NCBI RefSeq assembly: GCF_011067745.1
Contig: NZ_JAAMPJ010000003.1
Location: 124,001 to 188,000, forward strand
Length of the DNA: 64,000 bases
Reading direction: 5' to 3'
DNA from: Lentzea alba
Lineage (GTDB): Bacteria > Actinomycetota > Actinomycetes > Mycobacteriales > Pseudonocardiaceae
Of the stretch, positions 9,029 through 18,039 are shown piece by piece. The stretch's first letter is position 1; the number at the start of each line of letters is the position of its first letter. Position numbers and translations under genes: made by a program. The notes under the pieces were generated by a model. It saw nothing but the letters and a program-made list of their open reading frames with translations, searched no databases and was not told where the DNA came from.

Positions 9029-9063
9029 ACAATGGTATGACCGCTGTGGTCATACCATTGTTC
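9027..9063. promoter_or_regulatory. perfect 16-base inverted repeat between the LysR gene and the CoA operon
   Basis: Arms of 16 bases (9027-9042 and 9048-9063) pair perfectly around a 5-base loop, overlapping the lysR-type stop codon. No T-run follows. The inner part also reads TGGTCATACCA (9047-9057), the TGGT-N3-ACCA pattern of FadR-type GntR operators. It may be a factor-independent stop signal, an operator of the CoA operon, or both. Confidence 0.55.
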
Positions 9064-9143
9064 GCGACATGATCGTTCCCTTTCGCTGAATTCGCCACTA
9101 GCTTCGGTTGTGCAAGAACGAAGCAGGTGCGAAAGGACGAACG

Positions 9144-10295
9144 ATGACGGACATCACCGCCGGTCCGCTGACCGGCATCCGGGTGATCGACCTCTCGACC
9201 GTGGTGATGGGCCCGTACGCGGCCCAGATCCTCGGAGACCTCGGCGCCGACGTGATCAAGATCGAGTCGCCTGTGGACACCGTCCGCAACGGCCGCTACC
9301 GCACCACGCCGGGCATGACGCCGTTGAGCCTCAACGTCAACCGGAACAAGCGCAGCATCGCCCTCAACCTCAAGGACGAGGACGACCGCGAGAAGGCACT
9401 CAAGCTGATCGACACGGCCGACGTGCTGATCACCAACATGCGTCCGGGCGCGCTGAGCAGGCTCGGCCTCAACTACGCCGACGTCGCCGAGCGCAACCCC
9501 GGCCTGATCTACGCCCACGCCCAGGGCTTCCGCGGCGACTCCGACCGCGCGGGCATCGCCGCCTACGACGAGACGATCCAGGGCGCGTCCGGGCTGGTCG
9601 ACATCGCCAACCGCGCCATCGGGCGGCCCGTCTACCTGCCGACGATCATCGGCGACAAGGTGTCGTCGCTGACCATCGCGTACAGCGTGCTCGCCGCGCT
9701 GGTGCACCGGAACTCCACCGGCGAGGGTCAGCGCGTCGAGATCCCGATGGCGGACACGATGATCGCGTTCAACCTCGTCGAGCACCTCGCGGGCCACGCG
9801 TTCGTGCCGGAGGAGGGACCGACTGGCTTCAACCTGTCGATGGCCAAAGGCCACCACGCCGTGCACACCAAGGACGGCCTCGCCTGCGTCGTGCCCTACA
9901 ACCCGCAGAACTTCCGCGACTTCTTCGCCGCCGCCGGGCGTCCCGACCTGGTCGACGACCCGCGCGTCACGGGTGAGCGCATCGATCCCGGTGACAGCGA
10001 CGACCTGATGGGCCTCGTCGACGCGTGCGCGTCCGCGCTGACCACCGAGGAGTGGGCCGAGGTGTGCGCGAAGCACAGCATCCCGTTCGGGCCGGTGCTG
10101 GAGCTCGACAAGGCGCACGAGGACTCCTACGTCCGCGACGGCCACCTGCTCGACGTCGTGCAGCACCCCACCGAGGGCGCCGTCCGCTCGATCGGCATCC
10201 CGGTCAGGTTCTCCGCCACGCCCGCCACCGTCCGCCGGCTGGCCCCGCTGCCCGGCCAGGACACCGCTGAAGTGCTCGCCGAGATCGGAGTCTGA
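9144..10295 (+). CDS. class III CoA-transferase (CaiB/BaiF family)
   Basis: A 383-residue family III CoA-transferase, which moves CoA between two carboxylic acids through an aspartyl-CoA thioester. Family landmarks are GIRVIDLSTVVMGPYAAQIL, LGADVIKIE, LNVNRNKRSIALNL and the likely catalytic Asp142 in YDETIQGASG. The ATG at 9144 has GAAAGGA 7 bases before it and is preferred over an in-frame GTG at 9108. It is the first gene of a five-gene operon and probably activates the pathway substrate using CoA recovered from a later intermediate. Confidence 0.88.
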   Translation: MTDITAGPLTGIRVIDLSTVVMGPYAAQILGDLGADVIKIESPVDTVRNGRYRTTPGMTPLSLNVNRNKRSIALNLKDEDDREKALKLIDTADVLITNMRPGALSRLGLNYADVAERNPGLIYAHAQGFRGDSDRAGIAAYDETIQGASGLVDIANRAIGRPVYLPTIIGDKVSSLTIAYSVLAALVHRNSTGEGQRVEIPMADTMIAFNLVEHLAGHAFVPEEGPTGFNLSMAKGHHAVHTKDGLACVVPYNPQNFRDFFAAAGRPDLVDDPRVTGERIDPGDSDDLMGLVDACASALTTEEWAEVCAKHSIPFGPVLELDKAHEDSYVRDGHLLDVVQHPTEGAVRSIGIPVRFSATPATVRRLAPLPGQDTAEVLAEIGV

Positions 10296-10296
10296 G

Positions 10297-11040
10297 ATGA
10301 CTGTTGTGCGCACCGAGCGAGTCGGCTCGGCATTGCTGATCACGATCGACCGGCCGGAAGCCCGCAACGCCGTCGACGCGGCCACCGCGGCCGAGCTGTC
10401 CGCCGCACTGGACGAGTTGGAGGCCACCCCGGAACTGTGGGCAGGCGTGCTCACCGGGGCAGGTGGCACGTTCAGCGCCGGAATGGACCTGAAGGCCGCG
10501 CTGAAGGGCGAGTCGCCGGAGATCCCCGGCCGCGGGTTCGGCGGGCTCACCGAGGCCGAGCTGACCAAACCGCTGATCGCCGCTGTCGAGGGGTTCGCGA
10601 TGGGCGGCGGGTTCGAGCTGGCCCTGGGCTGCGACCTGATCGTCGCCGCCGAGAACGCGAAGTTCGGGCTGCCCGAGGTGAAGCGCGGCCTGATCGCCGC
10701 CGGCGGGGGAGTCGTCCGCCTGCCGGAACGGATCCCGCACCACCTTGCGATGGAGATCCTGCTGACCGGCGAGCCGATCAACGGCATCCGCGCCGGGTCG
10801 CTGGGCCTGGCGAACCGGGTCGTGCCCGCCGGTGAGACCGCCGCGGTCGCGTTGCAGCTGGCCGAGCAGATCGCTCTGAACGCCCCGTTGGCGTTGGCCG
10901 CCGTGAAGAACGTGGTGCGTGCGTCCGACCGTTGGGCGGCGCAACGCACCGAGATCGCCAAGCTGATGACGTCCGCGGACGTTCGCGAGGGCATGACCGC
11001 GTTCGCCGAGCGCCGCGCTCCACAGTGGACGGGGCGCTGA
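10297..11040 (+). CDS. enoyl-CoA hydratase/isomerase family protein
   Basis: A 247-residue crotonase-fold enzyme. The oxyanion segment GTFSAGMDL and GGGFELALG are present, and both catalytic glutamates of hydratases appear to be kept (Glu107 in GGGFE and Glu127 in GLPEV), which supports hydration of a 2-enoyl-CoA to a 3-hydroxyacyl-CoA. The gene begins one base after the CoA-transferase stop. With that transferase and the downstream acyl-CoA dehydrogenase it forms a trio analogous to CaiB, CaiD and CaiA of carnitine metabolism. The acyl chain cannot be identified from sequence. Confidence 0.87.
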   Translation: MTVVRTERVGSALLITIDRPEARNAVDAATAAELSAALDELEATPELWAGVLTGAGGTFSAGMDLKAALKGESPEIPGRGFGGLTEAELTKPLIAAVEGFAMGGGFELALGCDLIVAAENAKFGLPEVKRGLIAAGGGVVRLPERIPHHLAMEILLTGEPINGIRAGSLGLANRVVPAGETAAVALQLAEQIALNAPLALAAVKNVVRASDRWAAQRTEIAKLMTSADVREGMTAFAERRAPQWTGR

Positions 11041-11041
11041 C

Positions 11042-11764
11042 ATGGCACTCGGAGTCACGCCCCTGACCGCTCCCGCGTTTCCGGCGGTGCAGCCCCGGTT
11101 CCACGACCGCGAGTACCTGAACATCGTGTACCGCACGGATCCCGATGCGCTGCGGGCCGTCGTCCCGGCGCCGTTGGAGATCGACGAGCCGCTCGTCCGG
11201 TTCGAGGTCATGAAGATGAACGACGTCACCGGCTACGGGCCCTACACCGAGGCCGGCCAGGCGATCCAGGTGGTCTTCGACGGCGAACGCGGCGAGTACC
11301 TGCACGCGATGTACCTGGACAGCTTCGCCGCCACCGCGTCCGGCCGCGAGGTCAGCGCCTACCCGAAGGTGATGGGGTCGCCGAAGCTGTACGCCGACAA
11401 CGGCGCGCTCGTCGGGACGTTGGACTACGGCACGCTCCGGGTGGCCACCGCGACCATGGGGTACAAGCACTTCGAGCTGGACCGCCGTGAGGCCGAAGCG
11501 GAGATCACGGTTCCGACGTTCATGCTGAAGACCATCCCCGACTACGACGGAACGCTCCGAGTCCAGGAACTCGTGCGCACGGAGATCACCGACGTGGTGG
11601 TCAAGGCCGCCTACACCGGGCCCGCGCGGTTGCAGCTGTTCCAGCACGTTCTCGCGCCGCTCGCCGACCTTCCCGTGCTGGAGGTCGTGTCCGCCAGTCA
11701 CATCATCACCGACCTGACGCTCGCTCCCGCCAAGCCGGTGCACAACTACTTGGAGGCGTCATGA
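11042..11764 (+). CDS. acetoacetate decarboxylase family enzyme
   Basis: A 240-residue ADC-family protein. Lys109 in EVSAYPKVMGSPK aligns with the Schiff-base lysine (Lys115 of the clostridial enzyme), and Glu70 in YTEAGQAI sits 39 residues before it, the same distance as Glu76 in the clostridial enzyme. This suggests true decarboxylase chemistry on a free beta-keto acid, although the superfamily also contains cyclases and aldolases. It starts one base after the hydratase stop and overlaps the dehydrogenase start by 4 bases. In context it would decarboxylate the product of that dehydrogenase. Confidence 0.82.
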   Translation: MALGVTPLTAPAFPAVQPRFHDREYLNIVYRTDPDALRAVVPAPLEIDEPLVRFEVMKMNDVTGYGPYTEAGQAIQVVFDGERGEYLHAMYLDSFAATASGREVSAYPKVMGSPKLYADNGALVGTLDYGTLRVATATMGYKHFELDRREAEAEITVPTFMLKTIPDYDGTLRVQELVRTEITDVVVKAAYTGPARLQLFQHVLAPLADLPVLEVVSASHIITDLTLAPAKPVHNYLEAS

Positions 11765-12615
11765 ACCCCAAGAAAGAGTTCAATACCGTCGCAGTGGTTG
11801 GTGCAGGTGTCATCGGCCTGTCGTGGGCCCGGTTGTTCGCTTCGCACGGCATGACCGTGCGGGTCACCGATCCCCGTCCGGATCTCGCGGACGTCGTTCC
11901 AGCAGGCGTGCAGGTGGCCGGGAGTGTCGCGGAAGCCGTGCGGGACGCGGACTTCGTGCAGGAGAACGGTCCGGAGAACCTGGAGTTCAAGAAGACGCTG
12001 TTCGCCGAACTGGTCCGGGAAGCGCCCGCGCACGCGTTGCTGCTCAGCTCGTCGTCCGCGATTCCGTCCAGCGCGTTCGCCGAGGGCCTCGACGGCTCGC
12101 GAATCCTGATCGGGCACCCGTTCAACCCGCCGCACGTGATCCCGCTGGTCGAGGTCGTGCCGGGTGAGCGGACTTCGGAGGAGTCCGTTCAGCGCGCGGT
12201 GGAGTTCTACCGTTCCGTCGGCCGCACGCCGGTCGTCGAACGCAAGGAGATCCCCGGTTTCGTCGGCAACCGGCTGCAGGCCGCGCTGTCCCGCGAAGCC
12301 GCCTACCTCGTCGAACAGGGCGTGGTGACGCCGGCGGACCTCGACGCGGTCGTGACGAACTCGCTCGGCCCGCGCTGGGCGACCGTCGGGCCGTTCCTCG
12401 GCGCCCACCTCGGTGGTGGCCCCGGCGGCTACCGGCACCTCGCCGAGCACATCGGCAAGTCCATGCAGGGCCTGGCCCTCGGCACCCCGTCCGACAACCC
12501 CGAAAAGCTCATCGAAGCAGTTGAAGACGCTTACGGCTCCTCCACGTACTCGGCGCTGGCCGAGGCGCGCGACCGCAAGCAGCTCGCCGTTCTGACGGCA
12601 TTGGAGGAGAACTGA
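11761..12615 (+). CDS. 3-hydroxyacyl/3-hydroxyacid dehydrogenase, lambda-crystallin/carnitine-dehydrogenase type
   Basis: A 284-residue NAD-dependent dehydrogenase. The Rossmann motif is VGAGVIGLSWA, with an acidic residue in RVTDPRPD that favours NAD. His119 and Glu131 in IGHPFNPPH and IPLVEVV are the catalytic pair. The C-terminal block with LGPRWATVGPFLGAHLGGG resembles L-gulonate and L-carnitine 3-dehydrogenases more than fatty-acid enzymes. Those relatives oxidise free 3-hydroxy acids, not CoA esters, which fits its coupling (ATGA overlap) to a beta-keto-acid decarboxylase. The substrate is unknown. Confidence 0.82.
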   Translation: MNPKKEFNTVAVVGAGVIGLSWARLFASHGMTVRVTDPRPDLADVVPAGVQVAGSVAEAVRDADFVQENGPENLEFKKTLFAELVREAPAHALLLSSSSAIPSSAFAEGLDGSRILIGHPFNPPHVIPLVEVVPGERTSEESVQRAVEFYRSVGRTPVVERKEIPGFVGNRLQAALSREAAYLVEQGVVTPADLDAVVTNSLGPRWATVGPFLGAHLGGGPGGYRHLAEHIGKSMQGLALGTPSDNPEKLIEAVEDAYGSSTYSALAEARDRKQLAVLTALEEN

Positions 12616-12617
12616 TC

Positions 12618-13808
12618 ATGGAACGACTTGAAGACCAGCTGACCGCCGACTTCTACAACTACGAGGCGCTGCTCAGCGACGAAGAGCGCAAGATCCTGCT
12701 GAGCGCCCGCGAGTTCATGACCACCGAGATCAAGCCGATGGTCAACGAGTACTGGGCGCGTGGCGAGTTCCCTCCCGCGCTGATCGGCAAGTTCCGCGGC
12801 GCCGGCCTCACCGCGTTGTCGTACGAGGGTTACGGCGAGCACCCCGAAGCCGTCAGCAACCTGCTCACCGGCATGCTGGCCATGGAGCTCAGCCGTACCG
12901 ACGCCTCCGTCGCCACGTTCTTCGGCGTCCACAACGGACTCGCGATGTACTCGATCTACGCGGGCGGTGACCAGGAGCAGCGCGACCGCTGGCTGCCGGC
13001 CATGGCCGCGATGGACAAGATCGGCGCGTTCGCGATGACCGAACCGCTCGGCGGCTCCGACGTGGCCGGCGGCATGCGCACCACGGCGCAGCGCGACGGC
13101 GACACCTGGATCCTCAACGGCGCCAAGAAGTGGATCGGCAACGCCACGTTCGCCGACTACGTGATCGTGTGGGCCCGCGACCTGGACGACAACCACGTCA
13201 AGGGGTTCGTGGTCGAGAAGGGCACGCCCGGCTTCGTCGCGGAGAAGATCGAGGGCAAGATCGCGTTCCGGATCGTGGAGAACGCCGAGATCACCCTGAC
13301 CGACGTCCGCGTGCCGGAGGCGAACCGGTTGCAGCGCATCAACTCGTTCCGCGACGTGGCCGAGATCCTGCGCGCGACCCGTGGCGGCGTCGCCTGGCAG
13401 GCGCTCGGTGTGATGATCGGCGCCTACGAGCTCGCGCTGGCCTACGCCCAGGAGCGCAAGCAGTTCGGCCGCCCCATCGCCCGGTTCCAGATGGTGCAGG
13501 ACCTGCTGGTGAAGTCGCTCGGCAACATCACCGCCTCCTGGGGCATGCTCGTGCAGCTGGCGAAGTTGCAGGACGCGGGGATCTTCCAGGACGAGCACTC
13601 GTCGCTGGCAAAGGCGTTCGTCACGTCCCGGATGCGCGAGGTCGTCGGCTGGGCGCGGGAGATCTTCGGTGGCAACGGCATCGTGCTCGGTTACGACGTG
13701 GCCCGGTTCTTCGCCGACGCCGAGGCGATCTACTCCTTCGAGGGCACCCGCGAGATGAACACGCTGATCGTCGGCAAGGCGATCACCGGGCAGAGCGCCT
13801 TCGTGTGA
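12618..13808 (+). CDS. acyl-CoA dehydrogenase (glutaryl-CoA/crotonobetainyl-CoA type)
   Basis: A 396-residue FAD-dependent acyl-CoA dehydrogenase. Recognised segments are the flavin-binding AFAMTEPLGGSDVAGG and WILNGAKKWIGNATFADY, RKQFGRPIARFQMVQ, and the catalytic base Glu375 in IYSFEGTREMN. The position of that glutamate and the overall sequence group it with glutaryl-CoA dehydrogenase-like and CaiA-like enzymes. It ends the operon two bases after the preceding gene and abuts the convergent modC gene with a single base between. It would introduce the 2,3-double bond that the hydratase hydrates. Confidence 0.87.
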   Translation: MERLEDQLTADFYNYEALLSDEERKILLSAREFMTTEIKPMVNEYWARGEFPPALIGKFRGAGLTALSYEGYGEHPEAVSNLLTGMLAMELSRTDASVATFFGVHNGLAMYSIYAGGDQEQRDRWLPAMAAMDKIGAFAMTEPLGGSDVAGGMRTTAQRDGDTWILNGAKKWIGNATFADYVIVWARDLDDNHVKGFVVEKGTPGFVAEKIEGKIAFRIVENAEITLTDVRVPEANRLQRINSFRDVAEILRATRGGVAWQALGVMIGAYELALAYAQERKQFGRPIARFQMVQDLLVKSLGNITASWGMLVQLAKLQDAGIFQDEHSSLAKAFVTSRMREVVGWAREIFGGNGIVLGYDVARFFADAEAIYSFEGTREMNTLIVGKAITGQSAFV

Positions 13809-13809
13809 C

Positions 13810-14838
13810 CTACCTCGGGTAGGTGTGGATCTCCGTTGCTTTGAGGGAAACCCACAACGTGTCGCCGGGCTGCAGCCGCAGCTCGGCGACTGTCGCTGTG
13901 GTGATGTCGGCGAGCACGGCGGGGTTGCCCGCGAGATCGACGCGGGTGGTGTGCGCGTGCTGCTCGATCCCGGAAACGATGGCCTGCCAGGTGTTTCGCG
14001 GACTACCGGCGGGCTTGTCCGGGTAGAGGCTCACCGCGGACGGCGGGAACACCACGTGCACCGGGCCTTGCGCGGGTTCCGCGATGGTGAGCGTGCCGCC
14101 GTCGTCGAGCCGTACCTCGGTGCCTTCCGCCACGCCCCGGTAGAAGTTGAGACCGACGAGGTGGGCGACGTAGTCGGTGCGCGGCTGCCGGACGACCTCG
14201 CGCGGCGTGCCCTGCTGGACCACGCGGCCGTCCTCGAGGATGACGATCCGGTCGGCGAGCACCATCGCGTCCAACGGGTCGTGCGTGACCAGCAGCGTGT
14301 GGCCCGGGTAGTGCTGGAGGTGCCGGCCGAGGTCGGAGCGCACGCGCAGGCGGGTACTGGCGTCCAGGGCGGCGAGGGGTTCGTCGAGCAGCAACAGTTC
14401 GGGTGAGGTGGCCAGGGCGCGGGCGAGGGCGACGCGCTGGGCCTGGCCGCCGGACAGCGTGCGGGGTTTGGCCTTCGCGAACTCGGCGAGCCCGACCTGG
14501 GCTAGCCAGTGCCGCGCGATCTCGTTGGCCTCGGCCTTGCGCGTACCGCGGGCGCGCAGGCCGAACGCGACGTTGTCGAGTGCGCTCATGGTCGCGAAGA
14601 GCAGGTAGTCCTGGAAAACCACGCCGATGGGCCGTTTCTCGGCGGGCAGCTTGTCCCAAGTGGACTCTTCGGTGCGGATGTGGCTCCCTGGCAGGAGTCC
14701 GGCGAGGGCGCGCAGGGCGGTGGTCTTGCCGGCACCGTTCGGGCCGAGCAACGCCACGACCTCGCCCGGCTCGATGGCGAGGTCCAGTTCGAGCGCGAAG
14801 CCGGCCCGGTGGACGCGGAGTTCGGCGTGCAGGGTCAT
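13810..14838 (-). CDS. modC: molybdate ABC transporter ATP-binding protein ModC
   Basis: A 342-residue ABC ATPase: Walker A GPNGAGKTT, signature LSGGQAQRVALARALA, Walker B LLLLDEPLAALD and the switch histidine in LLVTHDPLDAM. The C-terminal 100 residues form a TOBE/Mop-like domain, as in ModC and related tungstate or iron importers. The ATG start overlaps the modB stop (ATGA). It powers molybdate uptake with ModA and ModB. The last gene of its operon, it converges on the acyl-CoA dehydrogenase with one base between stops and no obvious terminator. Confidence 0.9.
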   Translation of the reverse strand: MTLHAELRVHRAGFALELDLAIEPGEVVALLGPNGAGKTTALRALAGLLPGSHIRTEESTWDKLPAEKRPIGVVFQDYLLFATMSALDNVAFGLRARGTRKAEANEIARHWLAQVGLAEFAKAKPRTLSGGQAQRVALARALATSPELLLLDEPLAALDASTRLRVRSDLGRHLQHYPGHTLLVTHDPLDAMVLADRIVILEDGRVVQQGTPREVVRQPRTDYVAHLVGLNFYRGVAEGTEVRLDDGGTLTIAEPAQGPVHVVFPPSAVSLYPDKPAGSPRNTWQAIVSGIEQHAHTTRVDLAGNPAVLADITTATVAELRLQPGDTLWVSLKATEIHTYPR

Positions 14839-15614
14839 GCGCGGATCCACCTGTCCCGCAAGCCCGCCAGCACCGCGACGGACACCAGCAACAACACGAT
14901 GCTGAGCACGATCGCCGCGTCCGGGTCGGTCTCCAGCGCCAGGTACACGGCGAGGGGCATGGTCGTCGTCTTGCCGGGAAAGTTGCCGGCGAACGTGATC
15001 GTCGCACCGAACTCGCCGAGCGCGCGGGCCCAGCACAGCACGGTTCCCGCGACGACGCCCGGCATGACGCTGGGCAGCGTCACCCGGCGGAACGTGAGCC
15101 ACCGCGAGGCGCCGAGCGTCGCGGCGGCTTCCTCGTACCGCGGATCGGCCGCCCTGAACGCGCCCTCGACCGAGATGACCAGGAACGGCATCGCGACGAA
15201 CGCCTCGGCCAGCACGACTCCCGCCGTGGTGAAGGGAAGCGAGACGCCGAACCACTGGTCGAGGTACTGGCCGACCAACCCGCGCCGCCCGAGCACCAGC
15301 AGCAACGCGACCCCGCCCACCACCGGCGGCAGCACCAGTGGCACGGTGACGAGTGCGCGCAGCAGGCCCCGCCCCGGCAGGTCGCTGCGCGCGAGCAACC
15401 ACGCGAGCGGTACGCCGAGGACGAGGCAGACGATCGTGGCGAGCGAGGCGCAGAGCAACGACAGCCGCAGCGCCTGCCCGACCTCCGCGCTGAAGAGCTG
15501 AGCCGGCAGGGTCGCCCAGGGTGCCTCGACGAGCAGGCCCGCCAGCGGTACGAGCAGGAAGGCCAGCCCGATGACCGCGGGCAGGACCAGGACGACCGGC
15601 AGCCTCGACCTCAC
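14835..15614 (-). CDS. modB: molybdate ABC transporter permease ModB
   Basis: A 259-residue permease with about six hydrophobic helices. The cytoplasmic coupling loop reads EEAAATLGASRWLTFRRVTLP, the EAA motif of binding-protein-dependent permeases, and LGEFGATITFAGN is characteristic of ModB/CysT-type channels. The GTG start overlaps the modA stop by 4 bases (GTGA), and its stop overlaps modC. It forms the membrane channel for molybdate. Confidence 0.9.
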   Translation of the reverse strand: MRSRLPVVLVLPAVIGLAFLLVPLAGLLVEAPWATLPAQLFSAEVGQALRLSLLCASLATIVCLVLGVPLAWLLARSDLPGRGLLRALVTVPLVLPPVVGGVALLLVLGRRGLVGQYLDQWFGVSLPFTTAGVVLAEAFVAMPFLVISVEGAFRAADPRYEEAAATLGASRWLTFRRVTLPSVMPGVVAGTVLCWARALGEFGATITFAGNFPGKTTTMPLAVYLALETDPDAAIVLSIVLLLVSVAVLAGLRDRWIRA

Positions 15615-16363
15615 GGCGCCGCGAAACCGGCTTCGGTCAGCACCTTCCGGCCCTCGCCGGACAGCACGTAGTCGACGAAAGCCTGGGCAGCAGCCGCGTT
15701 GGGCGCCTTGGCGATCAGCGCGATCGGGTAGTCGTTGACCGCCTTGTCCGCCTCCGCGAAGTCCACACCCTCGACCTTGTCGTTGGCCTTCACGTCCGTG
15801 CGGTAGACGAGCGCCGCGTCGACCTCACCCAGCGACACCTTGGTGAGCACGGCCTTGACGTCCTGCTCCAGCGTGTCCGGCGCGGCGGTGATCTTGGCGG
15901 CCTCGAACACCTTCTTCGCCGCGGCACCGCACGGCACCTGCTCCGCGCACAACGCGATCTTCAGGTCCGCCTTGGCGAAGTCCGCCAGTCCGGTGACCTT
16001 GCCGGGGTTGCCCTCGGGCACCGCGATCTGCAGCGTGTTCTTCGCGAACGTCGCCGGCGTCGCGGTGATCGCCCCGGTGTCGGTCACCTGCTTCATGTTC
16101 GCCGGCGCGGCGGACGCGAACACGTCGGCCGGCGCGCCCTTGTTGATCTGCTGTGCGAGCGCCGAGCTGCCCGCGAAGTTGAACGTGACCTTCGTGCCGG
16201 GATGCGCGGCCTCGAACTCCTTGCCCAGCTCGGTGAACGACTCGGTGAGCGACGCGGCCGCGAACACCGTGATCTCCCCGTTCACGCCGGTCGTGGGGCT
16301 TGCCGTGGTCGATCCGCAGCCGGCCAGCAGGAGTGCCGCCACCGCCACGATCCGCTTCACCAT
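15611..16363 (-). CDS. modA: molybdate-binding lipoprotein ModA
   Basis: A 250-residue extracellular solute-binding protein. The N-terminus is a lipoprotein signal with lipobox LLAGC (Cys16), so the mature protein is anchored to the outer face of the membrane. ITVFAAASLTESF, FNFAGSSALAQQI and GAPADVFASA are hallmark ModA segments that supply the oxyanion-binding serines and backbone amides. The ATG start overlaps the stop of the upstream HTH-Mop gene by one base (TGATG). Confidence 0.92.
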   Translation of the reverse strand: MVKRIVAVAALLLAGCGSTTASPTTGVNGEITVFAAASLTESFTELGKEFEAAHPGTKVTFNFAGSSALAQQINKGAPADVFASAAPANMKQVTDTGAITATPATFAKNTLQIAVPEGNPGKVTGLADFAKADLKIALCAEQVPCGAAAKKVFEAAKITAAPDTLEQDVKAVLTKVSLGEVDAALVYRTDVKANDKVEGVDFAEADKAVNDYPIALIAKAPNAAAAQAFVDYVLSGEGRKVLTEAGFAAP

Positions 16364-16761
16364 CAGGACTCCGGGATCTCGACGACGACGTGGGTGGACT
16401 TGATGGAGGCGACGGCGACGCTGCCCACCTCGAGGCCGAGCTCGTCGGCCGACTCGCGGCTCATCAGCGACGTGATGCGGAACGGCCCCGCCTGCATGTC
16501 GACCTGGGCCATGACCCCGTCCTTGACGACACGGGTGACGATGCCCTTCATCCGGTTGCGGGCCGACGCCGCCACCGTCACGCCGGGCTCGGCGATGTCC
16601 GTCATGGTCTGGGCGAACGCGGCGAGCGCCGTCCCGCTGACCCCCTTGCGCCCGTTGTCGAGCACAACGGACTCCAGGCGTCCCTGATCTATCCACCGGC
16701 GCAGGGTGTCGTCACTGACCCCGAGCAGCGCGGCGGCCTCGCTGATCCGCAGATTCGGCAC
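16363..16761 (-). CDS. HTH-Mop molybdate-responsive regulator
   Basis: A 132-residue protein in two parts: a MerR/excisionase-type helix-turn-helix (LRISEAAALLGVSDDTLRRW, residues 3-22) and one Mop/TOBE domain (about 68-132, beginning RNRMKGIVTRVVKDGVMAQV) that binds molybdate. It is a compact alternative to ModE and probably adjusts modABC expression to molybdate. GTG at 16761 is chosen because it follows TAGACT (minus strand) by 7 bases; longer reading upstream adds an unlikely basic tail. First gene of the mod operon. Confidence 0.82.
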   Translation of the reverse strand: MPNLRISEAAALLGVSDDTLRRWIDQGRLESVVLDNGRKGVSGTALAAFAQTMTDIAEPGVTVAASARNRMKGIVTRVVKDGVMAQVDMQAGPFRITSLMSRESADELGLEVGSVAVASIKSTHVVVEIPES

Positions 16762-16896
16762 GGACGGCAGTCTATGTCCGCGTCTGCGGCGAAAACAACC
16801 ACTGTTGTGGCGCACTCGATAGTTTCAGTGTTGACCGAAGATCGGAGTCGCTGTCCTCCTGCTGGTCATCGGATCGGGTACCTCGAGGTCAACTGA

Positions 16897-17862
<966 letters not shown>

Positions 17863-18039
17863 GGTAAGCCCCTCAAGAAAAACGACGGTCTCGGTCGGGT
17901 GACGGTGACGACAACCCGTTCAACTTCAACGTAGTCCCGCTCGCCGGATCGTGCCCGTCTTTAACACGTCAGTGGCAACGGTGTTTGCGCACCGAACGGT
18001 GGGTTTAGCGTCATTTCCCAGGTTTTGAGAGGAATGCGC

